Source of the DNA: Euryarchaeota archaeon UBA39
GTDB lineage: Archaea > Thermoplasmatota > Poseidoniia > Poseidoniales > Thalassarchaeaceae
Length of the DNA: 7,876 bases
Assembly: GCA_002503045.1 (NCBI GenBank)
Contig: DAQW01000033.1
Coordinates: forward strand, 1 to 7,876
Direction: 5' to 3'
Positions 1 to 5,641 of the stretch are shown piece after piece. The notes beneath the pieces are model-generated. The model worked only from the letters and a program-made list of their open reading frames with translations. It did no database searches and was not told the DNA's origin. Position numbers and translations under genes: made by a program. Every line of letters begins with the position of its first letter. Positions within the stretch are counted from its first letter, which is position 1.

Positions 1-30
1 GAATATAAAGATTGGAAGCCGTTTGTATAA
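1..30 (+). CDS. Possible C-terminal end of an upstream gene (partial)
   Basis: Read in frame 1 the first 30 bases give EYKDWKPFV followed by a TAA stop at 28-30. The next gene starts within about 15 bases, which is typical operon spacing, so these may be the last codons of a protein that begins outside the window. Nine residues cannot identify a family. A second frame is also open until a stop at 34-36, so the frame choice rests only on spacing and plausibility. Confidence 0.3.
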   Translation, partial: EYKDWKPFV

Positions 31-45
31 TTGGTAGAAGAGAAA

Positions 46-687
46 ATGCCTACTTTATTGATTGTAGATTTGTTGGCTGAACGAGAAGCGTTCGGTGAAA
101 GAGGGGTTGAAGAGATAATCAAATATTTTCCCAATCATGAAATTTTATTGTGGGCACCTCATGTAAAAAATCCACTAGAATATTCATTTGGGGTTCGAAT
201 TGATGAGCCTAGTGAGTATGATGTTGTTGTAATAACTGGAAGTCGAAGAAATGTATCAATGTGGGAACCGTGGATGGATCAAGTTGCTAAATTAATCAAA
301 GAATGTGATGTGCCATTATATGGGATTTGTTTCGGACATCAAATAATTTGCAAAGTATTGGGTGGAGATGTTGTTCGGGCGGAGAAAAAAACAGAAAGAA
401 TGGTAGATGTAAATTACAATGATGGAAGGGTTGTGAATCAATTATTTACACACCAAGATCATGTTATTGATTCTGGTGAAATGGAAGTAATTGCTACTTC
501 AGAATATTGTGATATTGTTGCCTGTGTGCATCCAACAAGGGAAATCAAAACTGTACAATTTCATCCAGAAGCGGTGTTGTCTGTTCTCGATTATTCAGTA
601 GAATGTGGAGATATGAATGAAGAAGAAAGAAGGGGATTTGGTGAAGGAATTCAAGATTTGGATTTTAGTGAGTCTTTTTTTGGGTGA
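46..687 (+). CDS. Class I glutamine amidotransferase domain protein
   Basis: Stand-alone GATase1-fold protein of 213 residues from the ATG at 46. The family hydrolyses glutamine and passes ammonia to a partner or fused synthase. Visible signatures are the nucleophile elbow YGICFGHQ (Cys about residue 95), a following GG turn, and FHPEA near 172-176 that supplies the catalytic His and Glu. The triad is therefore complete. The oxyanion-loop region reads VVVITGS rather than the GGP form usual in GuaA or PabA, so it resembles the generic GATase1 group more than the GMP synthase subunit. A TTG at 31 in the same frame would add five residues; the ATG was preferred because the core strand begins at MPTLLIVDLL. 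The DUF309 gene follows after 5 bases, so the two are probably co-transcribed. No synthetase partner lies in the window, so the ammonia acceptor is unknown. Confidence 0.85.
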   Translation: MPTLLIVDLLAEREAFGERGVEEIIKYFPNHEILLWAPHVKNPLEYSFGVRIDEPSEYDVVVITGSRRNVSMWEPWMDQVAKLIKECDVPLYGICFGHQIICKVLGGDVVRAEKKTERMVDVNYNDGRVVNQLFTHQDHVIDSGEMEVIATSEYCDIVACVHPTREIKTVQFHPEAVLSVLDYSVECGDMNEEERRGFGEGIQDLDFSESFFG

Positions 688-688
688 T
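683..688 (+). promoter_or_regulatory. Shine-Dalgarno site for the DUF309 gene
   Basis: GGTGAT overlaps the TGA stop of the amidotransferase gene and ends 4 bases before the ATG at 693. It matches the GGAGGTGAT complement of the archaeal 16S rRNA 3' end. This supports the chosen start and points to translation from a shared mRNA. Confidence 0.6.
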
Positions 689-692
689 GTAA

Positions 693-1064
693 ATGTTAAC
701 AAAACAACAATCAGATTGGCTTGATGGTGGTATTGAGCATTTCAATGCAGGGAGGTTTTGGCATGCACATGAAGATTGGGAAGCGTTATGGATATCTCTG
801 AAGGAAAATGCAAGTAAAGAATTGGTTGATGGTGTACAAGGAATTATTCAGATCGCAGCAATGTTGTTGAATCATCAAAGGAAAAAGGTCAGAGGAGTTA
901 CTAGTCTTTGGACCAAGTCAAGTGCAAAGTTAACGCCTGTAATCGACGGTCTTTTCGGTCTTGATATTGCCAACCTATATGTTGATGCTGAGCCATTTCA
1001 CTTAGATGTCGGTTCGTTTTCTCTAGATGCCACGATTGTAAAAATAAAATATTTAGAAATATAA
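693..1064 (+). CDS. DUF309 family protein (COG1547-like)
   Basis: Small, probably all-helical soluble protein of 123 residues. The signature of the DUF309 family (PF03745; COG1547 has been labelled a predicted metal-dependent hydrolase) is clear. It runs FNAGRFWHAHEDWEALW at residues 17-33, with His24, His26, Glu27, Glu30 and Trp33, followed by GVQGIIQIAAMLLNHQ at about 47-62 with a second His. These conserved His and Glu residues are the presumed metal or active-site positions, but no reaction is established for the family. Length is close to the usual 110-160. It follows the amidotransferase by 5 bases with its own GGTGAT site, so it is likely the second gene of that operon. It converges with GGGP synthase, leaving a 27-base gap. 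Confidence 0.85.
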   Translation: MLTKQQSDWLDGGIEHFNAGRFWHAHEDWEALWISLKENASKELVDGVQGIIQIAAMLLNHQRKKVRGVTSLWTKSSAKLTPVIDGLFGLDIANLYVDAEPFHLDVGSFSLDATIVKIKYLEI

Positions 1065-1091
1065 TTTTGACATTATTCTTCGTGGGGTTGG

Positions 1092-1907
1092 TTAGGAACA
1101 CATTGTTTGGATGTATTTCCTCATTACTTTCTCGAGTTCAGCTGCATCATCAAATTCCTCAGTAAGATTTCCTGTAACAATCCAATCAGCGCCTGCTTTA
1201 ACGGATTGTTTAGCCAATTCTCCATTATACATTCCTCCTCCAACAATAATTATTGCATTTGGAGCAGTTCTTTTTGCTGCTGAAATCATTTCAGGTGCAA
1301 CAGGAGAAGAGGCCCCACTTCCAGCTTCTAAGTAAATGAGGGGGAAACCAAAACATTCGGCTGTAGATGTATATGAAATACATCTTTCAATTTCATTTGG
1401 TAAAATTAAATCAGCTTCTCCAACTTCTCCAACTTTCCCTCCTGGTGAAAAAACAATGTATCCCATTGGGATTGGTTCAATGCCTAATTTTTGTACAATC
1501 GGCCCTCCGATAACTTGTTCACCCATTACAAACTGAAGATTTCGACTATTCATTAAAGTCATGAATGTGATCCCGTCTGCTGCAGGAGAGAGGGCTCTAG
1601 CACCCGCTGGAAATAATAATACTGGAATGTTCCATTGTTCCTCAGATGCGTCAGAATCTTGGGTTGCATTCCATTTACACAATTCTAATGATTCTTGGAT
1701 TGCCACTACTGTATCATGTACTGGTGTTCCATCAACTGCTGTTGATCCTCCAACAAAAACACATCGTGTTCCTGCCAAAACACAAGCTATGGTTCTTTTT
1801 GCAGCCATTTCTGGGGTTTGATCGTCTGGATCTATTACCAAAATGTGCCCAGGAGATGGTGTGGATCTGAGTTGTTCCAAAATTGATGTGGTATCACTAG
1901 CAACCAT
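1092..1907 (-). CDS. Geranylgeranylglyceryl phosphate synthase
   Basis: TIM-barrel prenyltransferase (EC 2.5.1.41) that joins sn-glycerol-1-phosphate to geranylgeranyl diphosphate. This forms the first ether bond and sets the stereochemistry of archaeal membrane lipids. Family motifs appear in order: HILVIDPD at 21-28 (Mg/diphosphate region), VGGS at 52-55, a LLFPAGA...ADGITFMTLMNS stretch around 97-121, EPIPMGYIVFSPGGKVGEV at 144-162, YLEAGSGA at 192-199, VGGGM at 222-226 and a VTGN phosphate-binding end at 244-247. At 271 residues it is slightly longer than the usual 230-260; the excess is a polar segment at about 78-93. It is the third gene of a minus-strand set after the ferredoxin and the unknown protein, 39 bases from the latter. 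No strong Shine-Dalgarno site precedes the ATG, only AAGG three bases away. A CATATG element lies about 22-29 bases upstream, so an internal promoter is possible. Confidence 0.93.
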   Translation of the reverse strand: MVASDTTSILEQLRSTPSPGHILVIDPDDQTPEMAAKRTIACVLAGTRCVFVGGSTAVDGTPVHDTVVAIQESLELCKWNATQDSDASEEQWNIPVLLFPAGARALSPAADGITFMTLMNSRNLQFVMGEQVIGGPIVQKLGIEPIPMGYIVFSPGGKVGEVGEADLILPNEIERCISYTSTAECFGFPLIYLEAGSGASSPVAPEMISAAKRTAPNAIIIVGGGMYNGELAKQSVKAGADWIVTGNLTEEFDDAAELEKVMRKYIQTMCS

Positions 1908-1946
1908 AGCCTTGCTAGAATAAAAGAAGCATATGGAGATGATGGA

Positions 1947-2573
1947 TTAATTTGTATTCAAATGATGATCTAAGTATTCTTGCGCTAATTCCATATTAAT
2001 ATCAATTGTATTGGGTGATTGAGATGATCCCATACCTATACGTGTTTCAAATGTATTTGGAATAATAATATCATTCTTTGACCAGGATTCAAAAGAATTG
2101 TCACTTCGTTTGGAAAAAAAGGTTATTTCTGGTGGGGGATTATTCATATGAATTTTACAATACCATGAATGACTATATGATTCTGGAATTGAAATGTTAT
2201 GTAAATAATTGAATGTAATTTCACCCGATATTGAAGTAGAACCTGTAATTTTTCCAGATGTGGGTGATGTTTGATTAAATGTAGCACGTGTAGAAATATA
2301 TGCGCCATTATTTGCTAAAATAATAGCTAAATGTTTTTCAAACCACTCAGAACGTAACGAATTCGAAGATATATTCAATGAATTAGGAAATGGTTCTAAA
2401 TTTAATTGATTTAGAATATCTTTAGATGAGAATATACCACAAGAGGTTGTTGGCATTCCAATTTCAGCATCAGGGTGTAAAAGTAATATCGAATCTGAAG
2501 TTCTTAATTGGATGAAGCGAGCCAAAATCAAAGAAATGATGTCTGCTTTTGGAAAAACATGATCATAATTCAT
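1947..2573 (-). CDS. Unrecognised protein coupled to ferredoxin
   Basis: Protein of 208 residues that I cannot assign to a family. The frame is open further upstream, to an ATG at 2627. The start at 2573 is preferred because its ATG overlaps the ferredoxin stop as ATGA, and GGTGA (2578-2582) sits 4 bases before it. That is a textbook translational-coupling arrangement. The N-terminus (MNYDHVFPKADIISLILARF) looks helical and is followed by LLLHPDAEIGMP. The centre is rich in Ser, Thr, Asn and Gly with alternating strand-like segments (KITGSTSISGEITFNYL near 117-133). The C-terminus ends in a short helix (MELAQEYLDHHL). There is no signal peptide, no convincing membrane helix and no Cys motif, although scattered Cys occur near 44 and 147. 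Sitting between ferredoxin and GGGP synthase, it may act with one of them, but that is position-based inference only. Confidence 0.75.
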   Translation of the reverse strand: MNYDHVFPKADIISLILARFIQLRTSDSILLLHPDAEIGMPTTSCGIFSSKDILNQLNLEPFPNSLNISSNSLRSEWFEKHLAIILANNGAYISTRATFNQTSPTSGKITGSTSISGEITFNYLHNISIPESYSHSWYCKIHMNNPPPEITFFSKRSDNSFESWSKNDIIIPNTFETRIGMGSSQSPNTIDINMELAQEYLDHHLNTN

Positions 2574-2776
2574 GGAGTCACCATTTCTACTATTGAAAGA
2601 GCGTGAACTGGACAAAGGGGGATACAATGTTCACAATGAGTGCATTCTAATTCTTCTACAATTGCTAATTTATCTTCGAGAAAAAGTGCATTTACTGGAC
2701 ATAAAGCAATACAAGCTGCACAACCATAACACCGTTCATCATCAACTTGGAAAACATGGTTCTCCATCCTTCCCAT
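2570..2776 (-). CDS. 2x[4Fe-4S] ferredoxin
   Basis: Small low-potential electron carrier of 68 residues with two bacterial-type cluster motifs: C16-x2-C19-x2-C22-x3-C26-P and C45-x2-C48-x2-C51-x3-C55-P. Each would ligate one [4Fe-4S] cluster, with the last Cys of each motif completing the other cluster in this fold. There are no extra domains or targeting signal, so it is presumably cytoplasmic. An ATG at 2767 (fourth codon) is an alternative start and is equally plausible; neither has a well-spaced ribosome binding site. An A/T-rich element is present upstream on this strand (around 2814-2821), and a weaker one nearer the start. Its stop overlaps the next gene's ATG, so it is the first gene of a ferredoxin / unknown / GGGP synthase transcript. 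Its redox partner is not identified. In Methanosarcina a ferredoxin-type protein supports geranylgeranyl reductase, so a role in lipid saturation is conceivable. Confidence 0.92.
   Translation of the reverse strand: MGRMENHVFQVDDERCYGCAACIALCPVNALFLEDKLAIVEELECTHCEHCIPLCPVHALSIVEMVTP
2578..2582 (-). promoter_or_regulatory. Shine-Dalgarno site inside ferredoxin 3' end
   Basis: On the minus strand GGTGA lies four bases before the ATG at 2573, within the last codons of the ferredoxin gene. It fixes the start of the downstream unknown protein and supports coupled translation of the two. Confidence 0.6.
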
Positions 2777-3024
2777 GTTATCGCGAAAACATAATCTGGA
2801 ATCAAGGTGATGGTGTATTTATGCAAATTTTAGTATTAATTTCATAGATTATTAGAATGGTTCCCCCTTATTTCCACTCCAAACATAATTTTGAAAAAAC
2901 ATTAGAAATCAATACAAATAATTGTTTAAAAAATCAATATACAGTATTACTATTGGATTTGAGATTTATTATTATTGAGTTTTAATTTTCATTGAAATTC
3001 TATTCAAATCTTGATTATTACAAT

Positions 3025-3035
3025 TTCCACTGGAA
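3025..3035. repeat. Palindrome TTCCACTGGAA, candidate operator
   Basis: Perfect 5-base inverted arms around a single C, flanked on both sides by ATTACA (3017-3022 and 3035-3040). It sits 64 bases before the RNase start and upstream of the putative TATA element, a position that would suit an activator or repressor site. Nine bases of it and its flank (CACTGGAAT, 3028-3036) recur in the TSUP/MoeA promoter gap at 5619-5627. A short palindrome can occur by chance in AT-rich DNA. Confidence 0.35.
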
Positions 3036-3069
3036 TTACAGGGGTCCCATCCTAAAAACGATAACTTGA

Positions 3070-3079
3070 TTCAAATACC
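3070..3079 (+). promoter_or_regulatory. Putative TATA element of the RNase gene
   Basis: TTCAAATACC spans roughly 21-30 bases before the ATG at 3100, where an archaeal TATA box would sit for a leaderless transcript. The intervening bases contain a C-rich stretch but no Shine-Dalgarno motif, which agrees with leaderless initiation. An alternative is TAAAAACG at 3053-3060, which would give a short leader. Confidence 0.35.
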
Positions 3080-3099
3080 CTCCCCGATTAAACAAAATT

Positions 3100-4410
3100 A
3101 TGGTCTTCTATACTCCTGGACGTACAACATCATATCCAGAAAAAAAAATAGAAAATGGAATTCAATTTCATTTTCTGGGCGGAGCACAAGAAGTGGGAAA
3201 CGTAGCATGTATTATTGAAGATAATACACAAACTAGAATTTTGATTGATTATGGTTTATCTCCAGGAGACCCACCAACATATCCCCAAGAATCACCCCCT
3301 GTTGATGCTGCAATAATTACCCATGCTCATTTAGATCATATTGGAATGGTTCCGTGGATTACCGCAAGTCATAATTGTCCATTACATGCTACACATTTGA
3401 CTGCAGCATTAGCTGATATGATGTGGCAAGATACTTACAAAATTTCTAAAATAGAAGGATATCCTTTACCTTGGGATAAAAGAGATATCGAAGACGCGGA
3501 TCTGTCATGGGAAACACATTCTTTTGGCGTTAAACAAAATATTGGTGAATGGGAATGGAAATTATTGCAAGCAGGGCATGTTCCAGGTGCTGCAATGATC
3601 CACATCAAAACACCGACAAAACAAATTTTGTGGAGTGGAGATATCGATACTCGAAATACACCCAACGTATCGGGAGCAATACCAACTGAAACCGACATCC
3701 TCGTTTTAGAAGGGACATATGGGGGAAGAGAACACCCAAACCGTCTTGAGGAAGAAATGAGGTTCGTCGAGAAAGTAAAAGAGGTTGTTAATAGAGGTGG
3801 TTTAGTCATAGTTCCAGCATTTGCATCGGGGCGAGGACAAGACATTCTTCGTATTCTTCACAAAAACGCCCCCTCTCTTAACGTACATTATGATGGTATG
3901 GGAAAACGAGTGACACGTCATTGGATGAACCACTCTGAATTTATTCATGATGCAAAAGAATGGGATAAAATTTGGCCCTGGGTTCGCAAAGTTGGTAGTA
4001 AATCGGATCGTAAAAAGGCCTTATCTGCTGATGTAATTGTAACTACAAGTGGTATGCTCAAAGGTGGCCCGGTTTTATGGTACCTTAATCGTGTAAAAGA
4101 TGATCCAAAAAGTGCAGTATTGATTACAGGATATCAAGCAGAAGATACCGGGGGAAAAATGCTCCTTGAAACAGGAAAAATACCTATTTATGGAGATATT
4201 GTAGAAATTCAATGTGAAGTAGACCGCTTCCAACTCTCAAATCATGCTGGACATTCAGCACTAGTTGATTTTGCTAAAAAATCAAAAGCTAAAGATGTTA
4301 TATTATTCCATTTACCAGAAGAAGCCATCGAACCACTAAAAGAAGCAATTGAAGAAAATGGACAAATAGTCCATGTACCTGAAAATGGAAAATCATTTAT
4401 TATTGAATAA
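3100..4410 (+). CDS. Beta-CASP metallo-beta-lactamase ribonuclease
   Basis: Zinc-dependent RNase of the archaeal CPSF / RNase J superfamily, 436 residues, acting in RNA 3'-end processing or decay. Metallo-beta-lactamase motifs are intact: THAHLDH at 74-80, AGH at 158-160 and SGD at 179-181. The beta-CASP insertion follows, with motif A in LVLEGTYGG (Glu204), PAFASGRGQ at 239-247, TTSGML at 315-320, GYQAEDTGG at 344-352, and a His-containing motif C in SNHAGHSAL at 380-388. No N-terminal KH domains are present, so it is not the aCPSF1 type; size fits KH-less aCPSF2 or an aRNase J-like enzyme. I cannot separate those, nor endo- from exonuclease activity, by eye. It is the first gene on its strand after a long divergent gap, has no ribosome binding site, and is followed 65 bases later by a small basic zinc-ribbon gene. 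Confidence 0.93.
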   Translation: MVFYTPGRTTSYPEKKIENGIQFHFLGGAQEVGNVACIIEDNTQTRILIDYGLSPGDPPTYPQESPPVDAAIITHAHLDHIGMVPWITASHNCPLHATHLTAALADMMWQDTYKISKIEGYPLPWDKRDIEDADLSWETHSFGVKQNIGEWEWKLLQAGHVPGAAMIHIKTPTKQILWSGDIDTRNTPNVSGAIPTETDILVLEGTYGGREHPNRLEEEMRFVEKVKEVVNRGGLVIVPAFASGRGQDILRILHKNAPSLNVHYDGMGKRVTRHWMNHSEFIHDAKEWDKIWPWVRKVGSKSDRKKALSADVIVTTSGMLKGGPVLWYLNRVKDDPKSAVLITGYQAEDTGGKMLLETGKIPIYGDIVEIQCEVDRFQLSNHAGHSALVDFAKKSKAKDVILFHLPEEAIEPLKEAIEENGQIVHVPENGKSFIIE

Positions 4411-4432
4411 TTTTAACATAATCATATCCACA

Positions 4433-4452
4433 ATTCAACGAAGTCATTGAAT
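4433..4452. repeat. Inverted repeat ATTCAA-N8-TTGAAT
   Basis: Six-base perfect arms separated by eight bases lie in the 65-base gap after the RNase stop. No T-tract follows, and the stem is A/T-rich and weak, so it is a poor terminator. Its right arm touches the putative TATA element of the zinc-ribbon gene, so an operator is the likelier alternative. Chance occurrence is possible. Confidence 0.25.
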
Positions 4453-4458
4453 ACATAA
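4449..4458 (+). promoter_or_regulatory. Putative TATA element of the zinc-ribbon gene
   Basis: GAATACATAA covers about 18-27 bases before the ATG at 4476 and is followed by a seven-C run (4459-4465). There is no well-spaced Shine-Dalgarno site, only AAAGGT two bases from the ATG, so an independent leaderless promoter is plausible. The GAATACAT core recurs at 5624-5631. Confidence 0.3.
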
Positions 4459-4475
4459 CCCCCCCTCAAAGGTAC

Positions 4476-4772
4476 ATGGCTGCAGATAAAGGCTCTAAGA
4501 AATCCCGCGGAAAGGGTGGTCGAAAGAGAAGAAAAATCAAACTTTCTCTTCGTTCTCGTACCTTGAAAAAGGAACAAAGTCACACCGATTCTATTGGCTG
4601 GTCAAAAATTCAAGAACAACGTTCTGAAGATACTGGACCAAAAGAACCTGAAGTTATACAACACCAATGTTCTTTTTGTGGTGCAATGATGCGAATACCT
4701 AAGCCCAAGCGAGCAAAATACCAGGTAGAATGCGCACATCCAGATTGCGATCATATTGATTCTATCGAATAA
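4476..4772 (+). CDS. Small basic zinc-ribbon protein, unknown function
   Basis: Protein of 98 residues in two parts. Residues 5-34 form a strongly basic, low-complexity tail (KGSKKSRGKGGRKRRK and a following Arg/Lys-rich stretch) likely to be disordered and to bind nucleic acid. Residues 63-93 form a probable zinc ribbon: C65-x2-C68-G, then 17 residues, then C86-x4-C91. His88 and His93 are also close, so the second knuckle is not the usual C-x2-C and the exact ligands are uncertain. There is no membrane segment. I cannot name the family; an RNA-, rRNA- or DNA-associated factor is the reasonable guess. It lies 65 bases after the RNase on the same strand, which allows either a shared transcript or its own promoter. 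Confidence 0.75.
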   Translation: MAADKGSKKSRGKGGRKRRKIKLSLRSRTLKKEQSHTDSIGWSKIQEQRSEDTGPKEPEVIQHQCSFCGAMMRIPKPKRAKYQVECAHPDCDHIDSIE

Positions 4773-4807
4773 TGTATTTCATACACCATTCCATCATCCA
4801 TATTCTT

Positions 4808-5602
4808 TCAAATCATTAATTCTAAGATCCTTTTTGTTGCTGCAAAAATCAACACCAGAACTAACAATCGGCGGATTGTAATTTCATGTGCATATACAGC
4901 ACCTAGACGAGACCCCAAAATCCCCCCAAAAATCACAACAATTGAAAATGGAAATAATATTTCAAAATCAATCACTAATTGACCAGATATTGCAGCTCCT
5001 GTCATTCCTGCTGCTGAATTAACCCATATGAATAAAGCAGAGGTTGCAGCCACATTTTTTGCTGAAGCCCACTTATTCAACAACATAATCGGAGAAAGAA
5101 AAATTCCTCCACCAACACCAATTATTCCACTAACAAAACCTATCCCACCACCAATTGGTAATGCCTTTTTCAAAGAGGGTATATCCAATTCATTCTCTTC
5201 ATTTTCTTTTTCTATCTTCAATAAACGAAAAGCCGCCCAAATAAGAACAAAGGAAAGTAACAAATCATATATTGCTCCATCAATTACTAAATATCCACCA
5301 ACTAATGCGAATGGAATACTTGTAATAATAAATGGCCAAGTTAATTTTGGAATATGAAATCCATTTCTATAATAATTAAAAAAAGCAATACTAGCAACAA
5401 TTAGATTTAGACACCACACATGTTGTTTTAACCACCCTACATTCATCATTCCAAAACTAGTTAGAGATAACACTGCAAGATATCCAGATGCTCCCCCATG
5501 TCCTACACTCGAATACAAAGTTGCAACAACAAACAACCCGAACAATACTAAGAATAATTCGAGCTCCATACTCCGCTCAAACGACAATAGGTTATCATTC
5601 AT
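4808..5602 (-). CDS. TSUP (TauE/SafE) family membrane transporter
   Basis: Integral membrane protein of 264 residues with about eight hydrophobic helices (near 14-31, 60-78, 88-106, 110-127, 148-174, 183-206, 214-233, 243-260). The internal repeat typical of PF01925 is visible: SSVGHGGASGYLA at 31-43 in the first half and GFVSGIIGVGGGIFLSP at 155-171 in the second. Characterised members export or import sulfite, sulfoacetate, thiosulfate, taurine-related or other small organic anions. The substrate here cannot be read from sequence. Length is normal. The ATG at 5602 is used; Met12 is an alternative start lying closer to the first helix. The gene converges with the zinc-ribbon gene and diverges from moeA across 39 bases, so its promoter is probably shared or overlapping with that of moeA. 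Confidence 0.9.
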   Translation of the reverse strand: MNDNLLSFERSMELELFLVLFGLFVVATLYSSVGHGGASGYLAVLSLTSFGMMNVGWLKQHVWCLNLIVASIAFFNYYRNGFHIPKLTWPFIITSIPFALVGGYLVIDGAIYDLLLSFVLIWAAFRLLKIEKENEENELDIPSLKKALPIGGGIGFVSGIIGVGGGIFLSPIMLLNKWASAKNVAATSALFIWVNSAAGMTGAAISGQLVIDFEILFPFSIVVIFGGILGSRLGAVYAHEITIRRLLVLVLIFAATKRILELMI

Positions 5603-5641
5603 TTCCGGCGATGTAAAACACTGGAATACATTCCCACAAAC
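5603..5641. promoter_or_regulatory. Compact divergent TSUP/moeA promoter region
   Basis: Only 39 bases separate the two start codons, and neither gene has a Shine-Dalgarno site. A TATA-like TGTAAAACA (5612-5620) lies about 22-30 bases before the moeA ATG. On the other strand ATGTATTCC (5623-5631) lies about 21-29 bases before the TSUP ATG. Both positions suit leaderless transcripts, implying overlapping divergent promoters. Confidence 0.45.
5623..5634. repeat. Palindrome GGAATACATTCC, candidate operator
   Basis: Perfect 5-base arms around AC. Its centre is 26.5 bases from the TSUP start codon, so it covers the putative TATA position of that gene and lies just upstream of moeA. A regulator bound here could affect both genes. 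Chance occurrence cannot be excluded. Confidence 0.4.

Larger units (their letters stand above)
2777..3099. other. Non-coding AT-rich divergent intergenic region
   Basis: These 323 bases separate the minus-strand ferredoxin operon from the plus-strand beta-CASP RNase. All frames are broken by frequent stops and I see no tRNA or structured RNA. The middle (about 2881-3020) is strongly A/T-rich. Notable elements are an 8-base direct repeat TTTCCACT at 2871-2878 and 3024-3031, an 11-base palindrome at 3025-3035, and a GGGTCCC at 3042-3048. The region most likely holds both promoters. It is much longer than the other gaps in the window, so extra regulation or a small RNA is possible but not shown. 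Confidence 0.6.

Noticed and set aside
1065..1091. Possible terminator between the convergent DUF309 and GGGP synthase genes
   Set aside because: The 27-base gap has a TTTT and TTCTT but no hairpin or long T-tract.
1111..1870. Several plus-strand open frames opposite GGGP synthase
   Set aside because: They are shadows of a gene with clear family motifs on the minus strand and have no domain signature.
2574..2627. Upstream extension of the unknown minus-strand gene to an ATG at 2627
   Set aside because: These 18 codons lie over the Cys-rich ferredoxin coding sequence in another frame. The ATG at 2573 has both the ATGA overlap and a well-placed GGTGA.
3435..3845. 136-codon open frame antisense to the RNase gene
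   Set aside because: It mirrors the strongly conserved beta-CASP coding frame, shows no recognisable domain and has no start signals.
4773..4807. Possible terminator between the convergent zinc-ribbon and TSUP genes
   Set aside because: There is no stable stem-loop and only short T runs; archaeal T-tract termination cannot be distinguished from background here.
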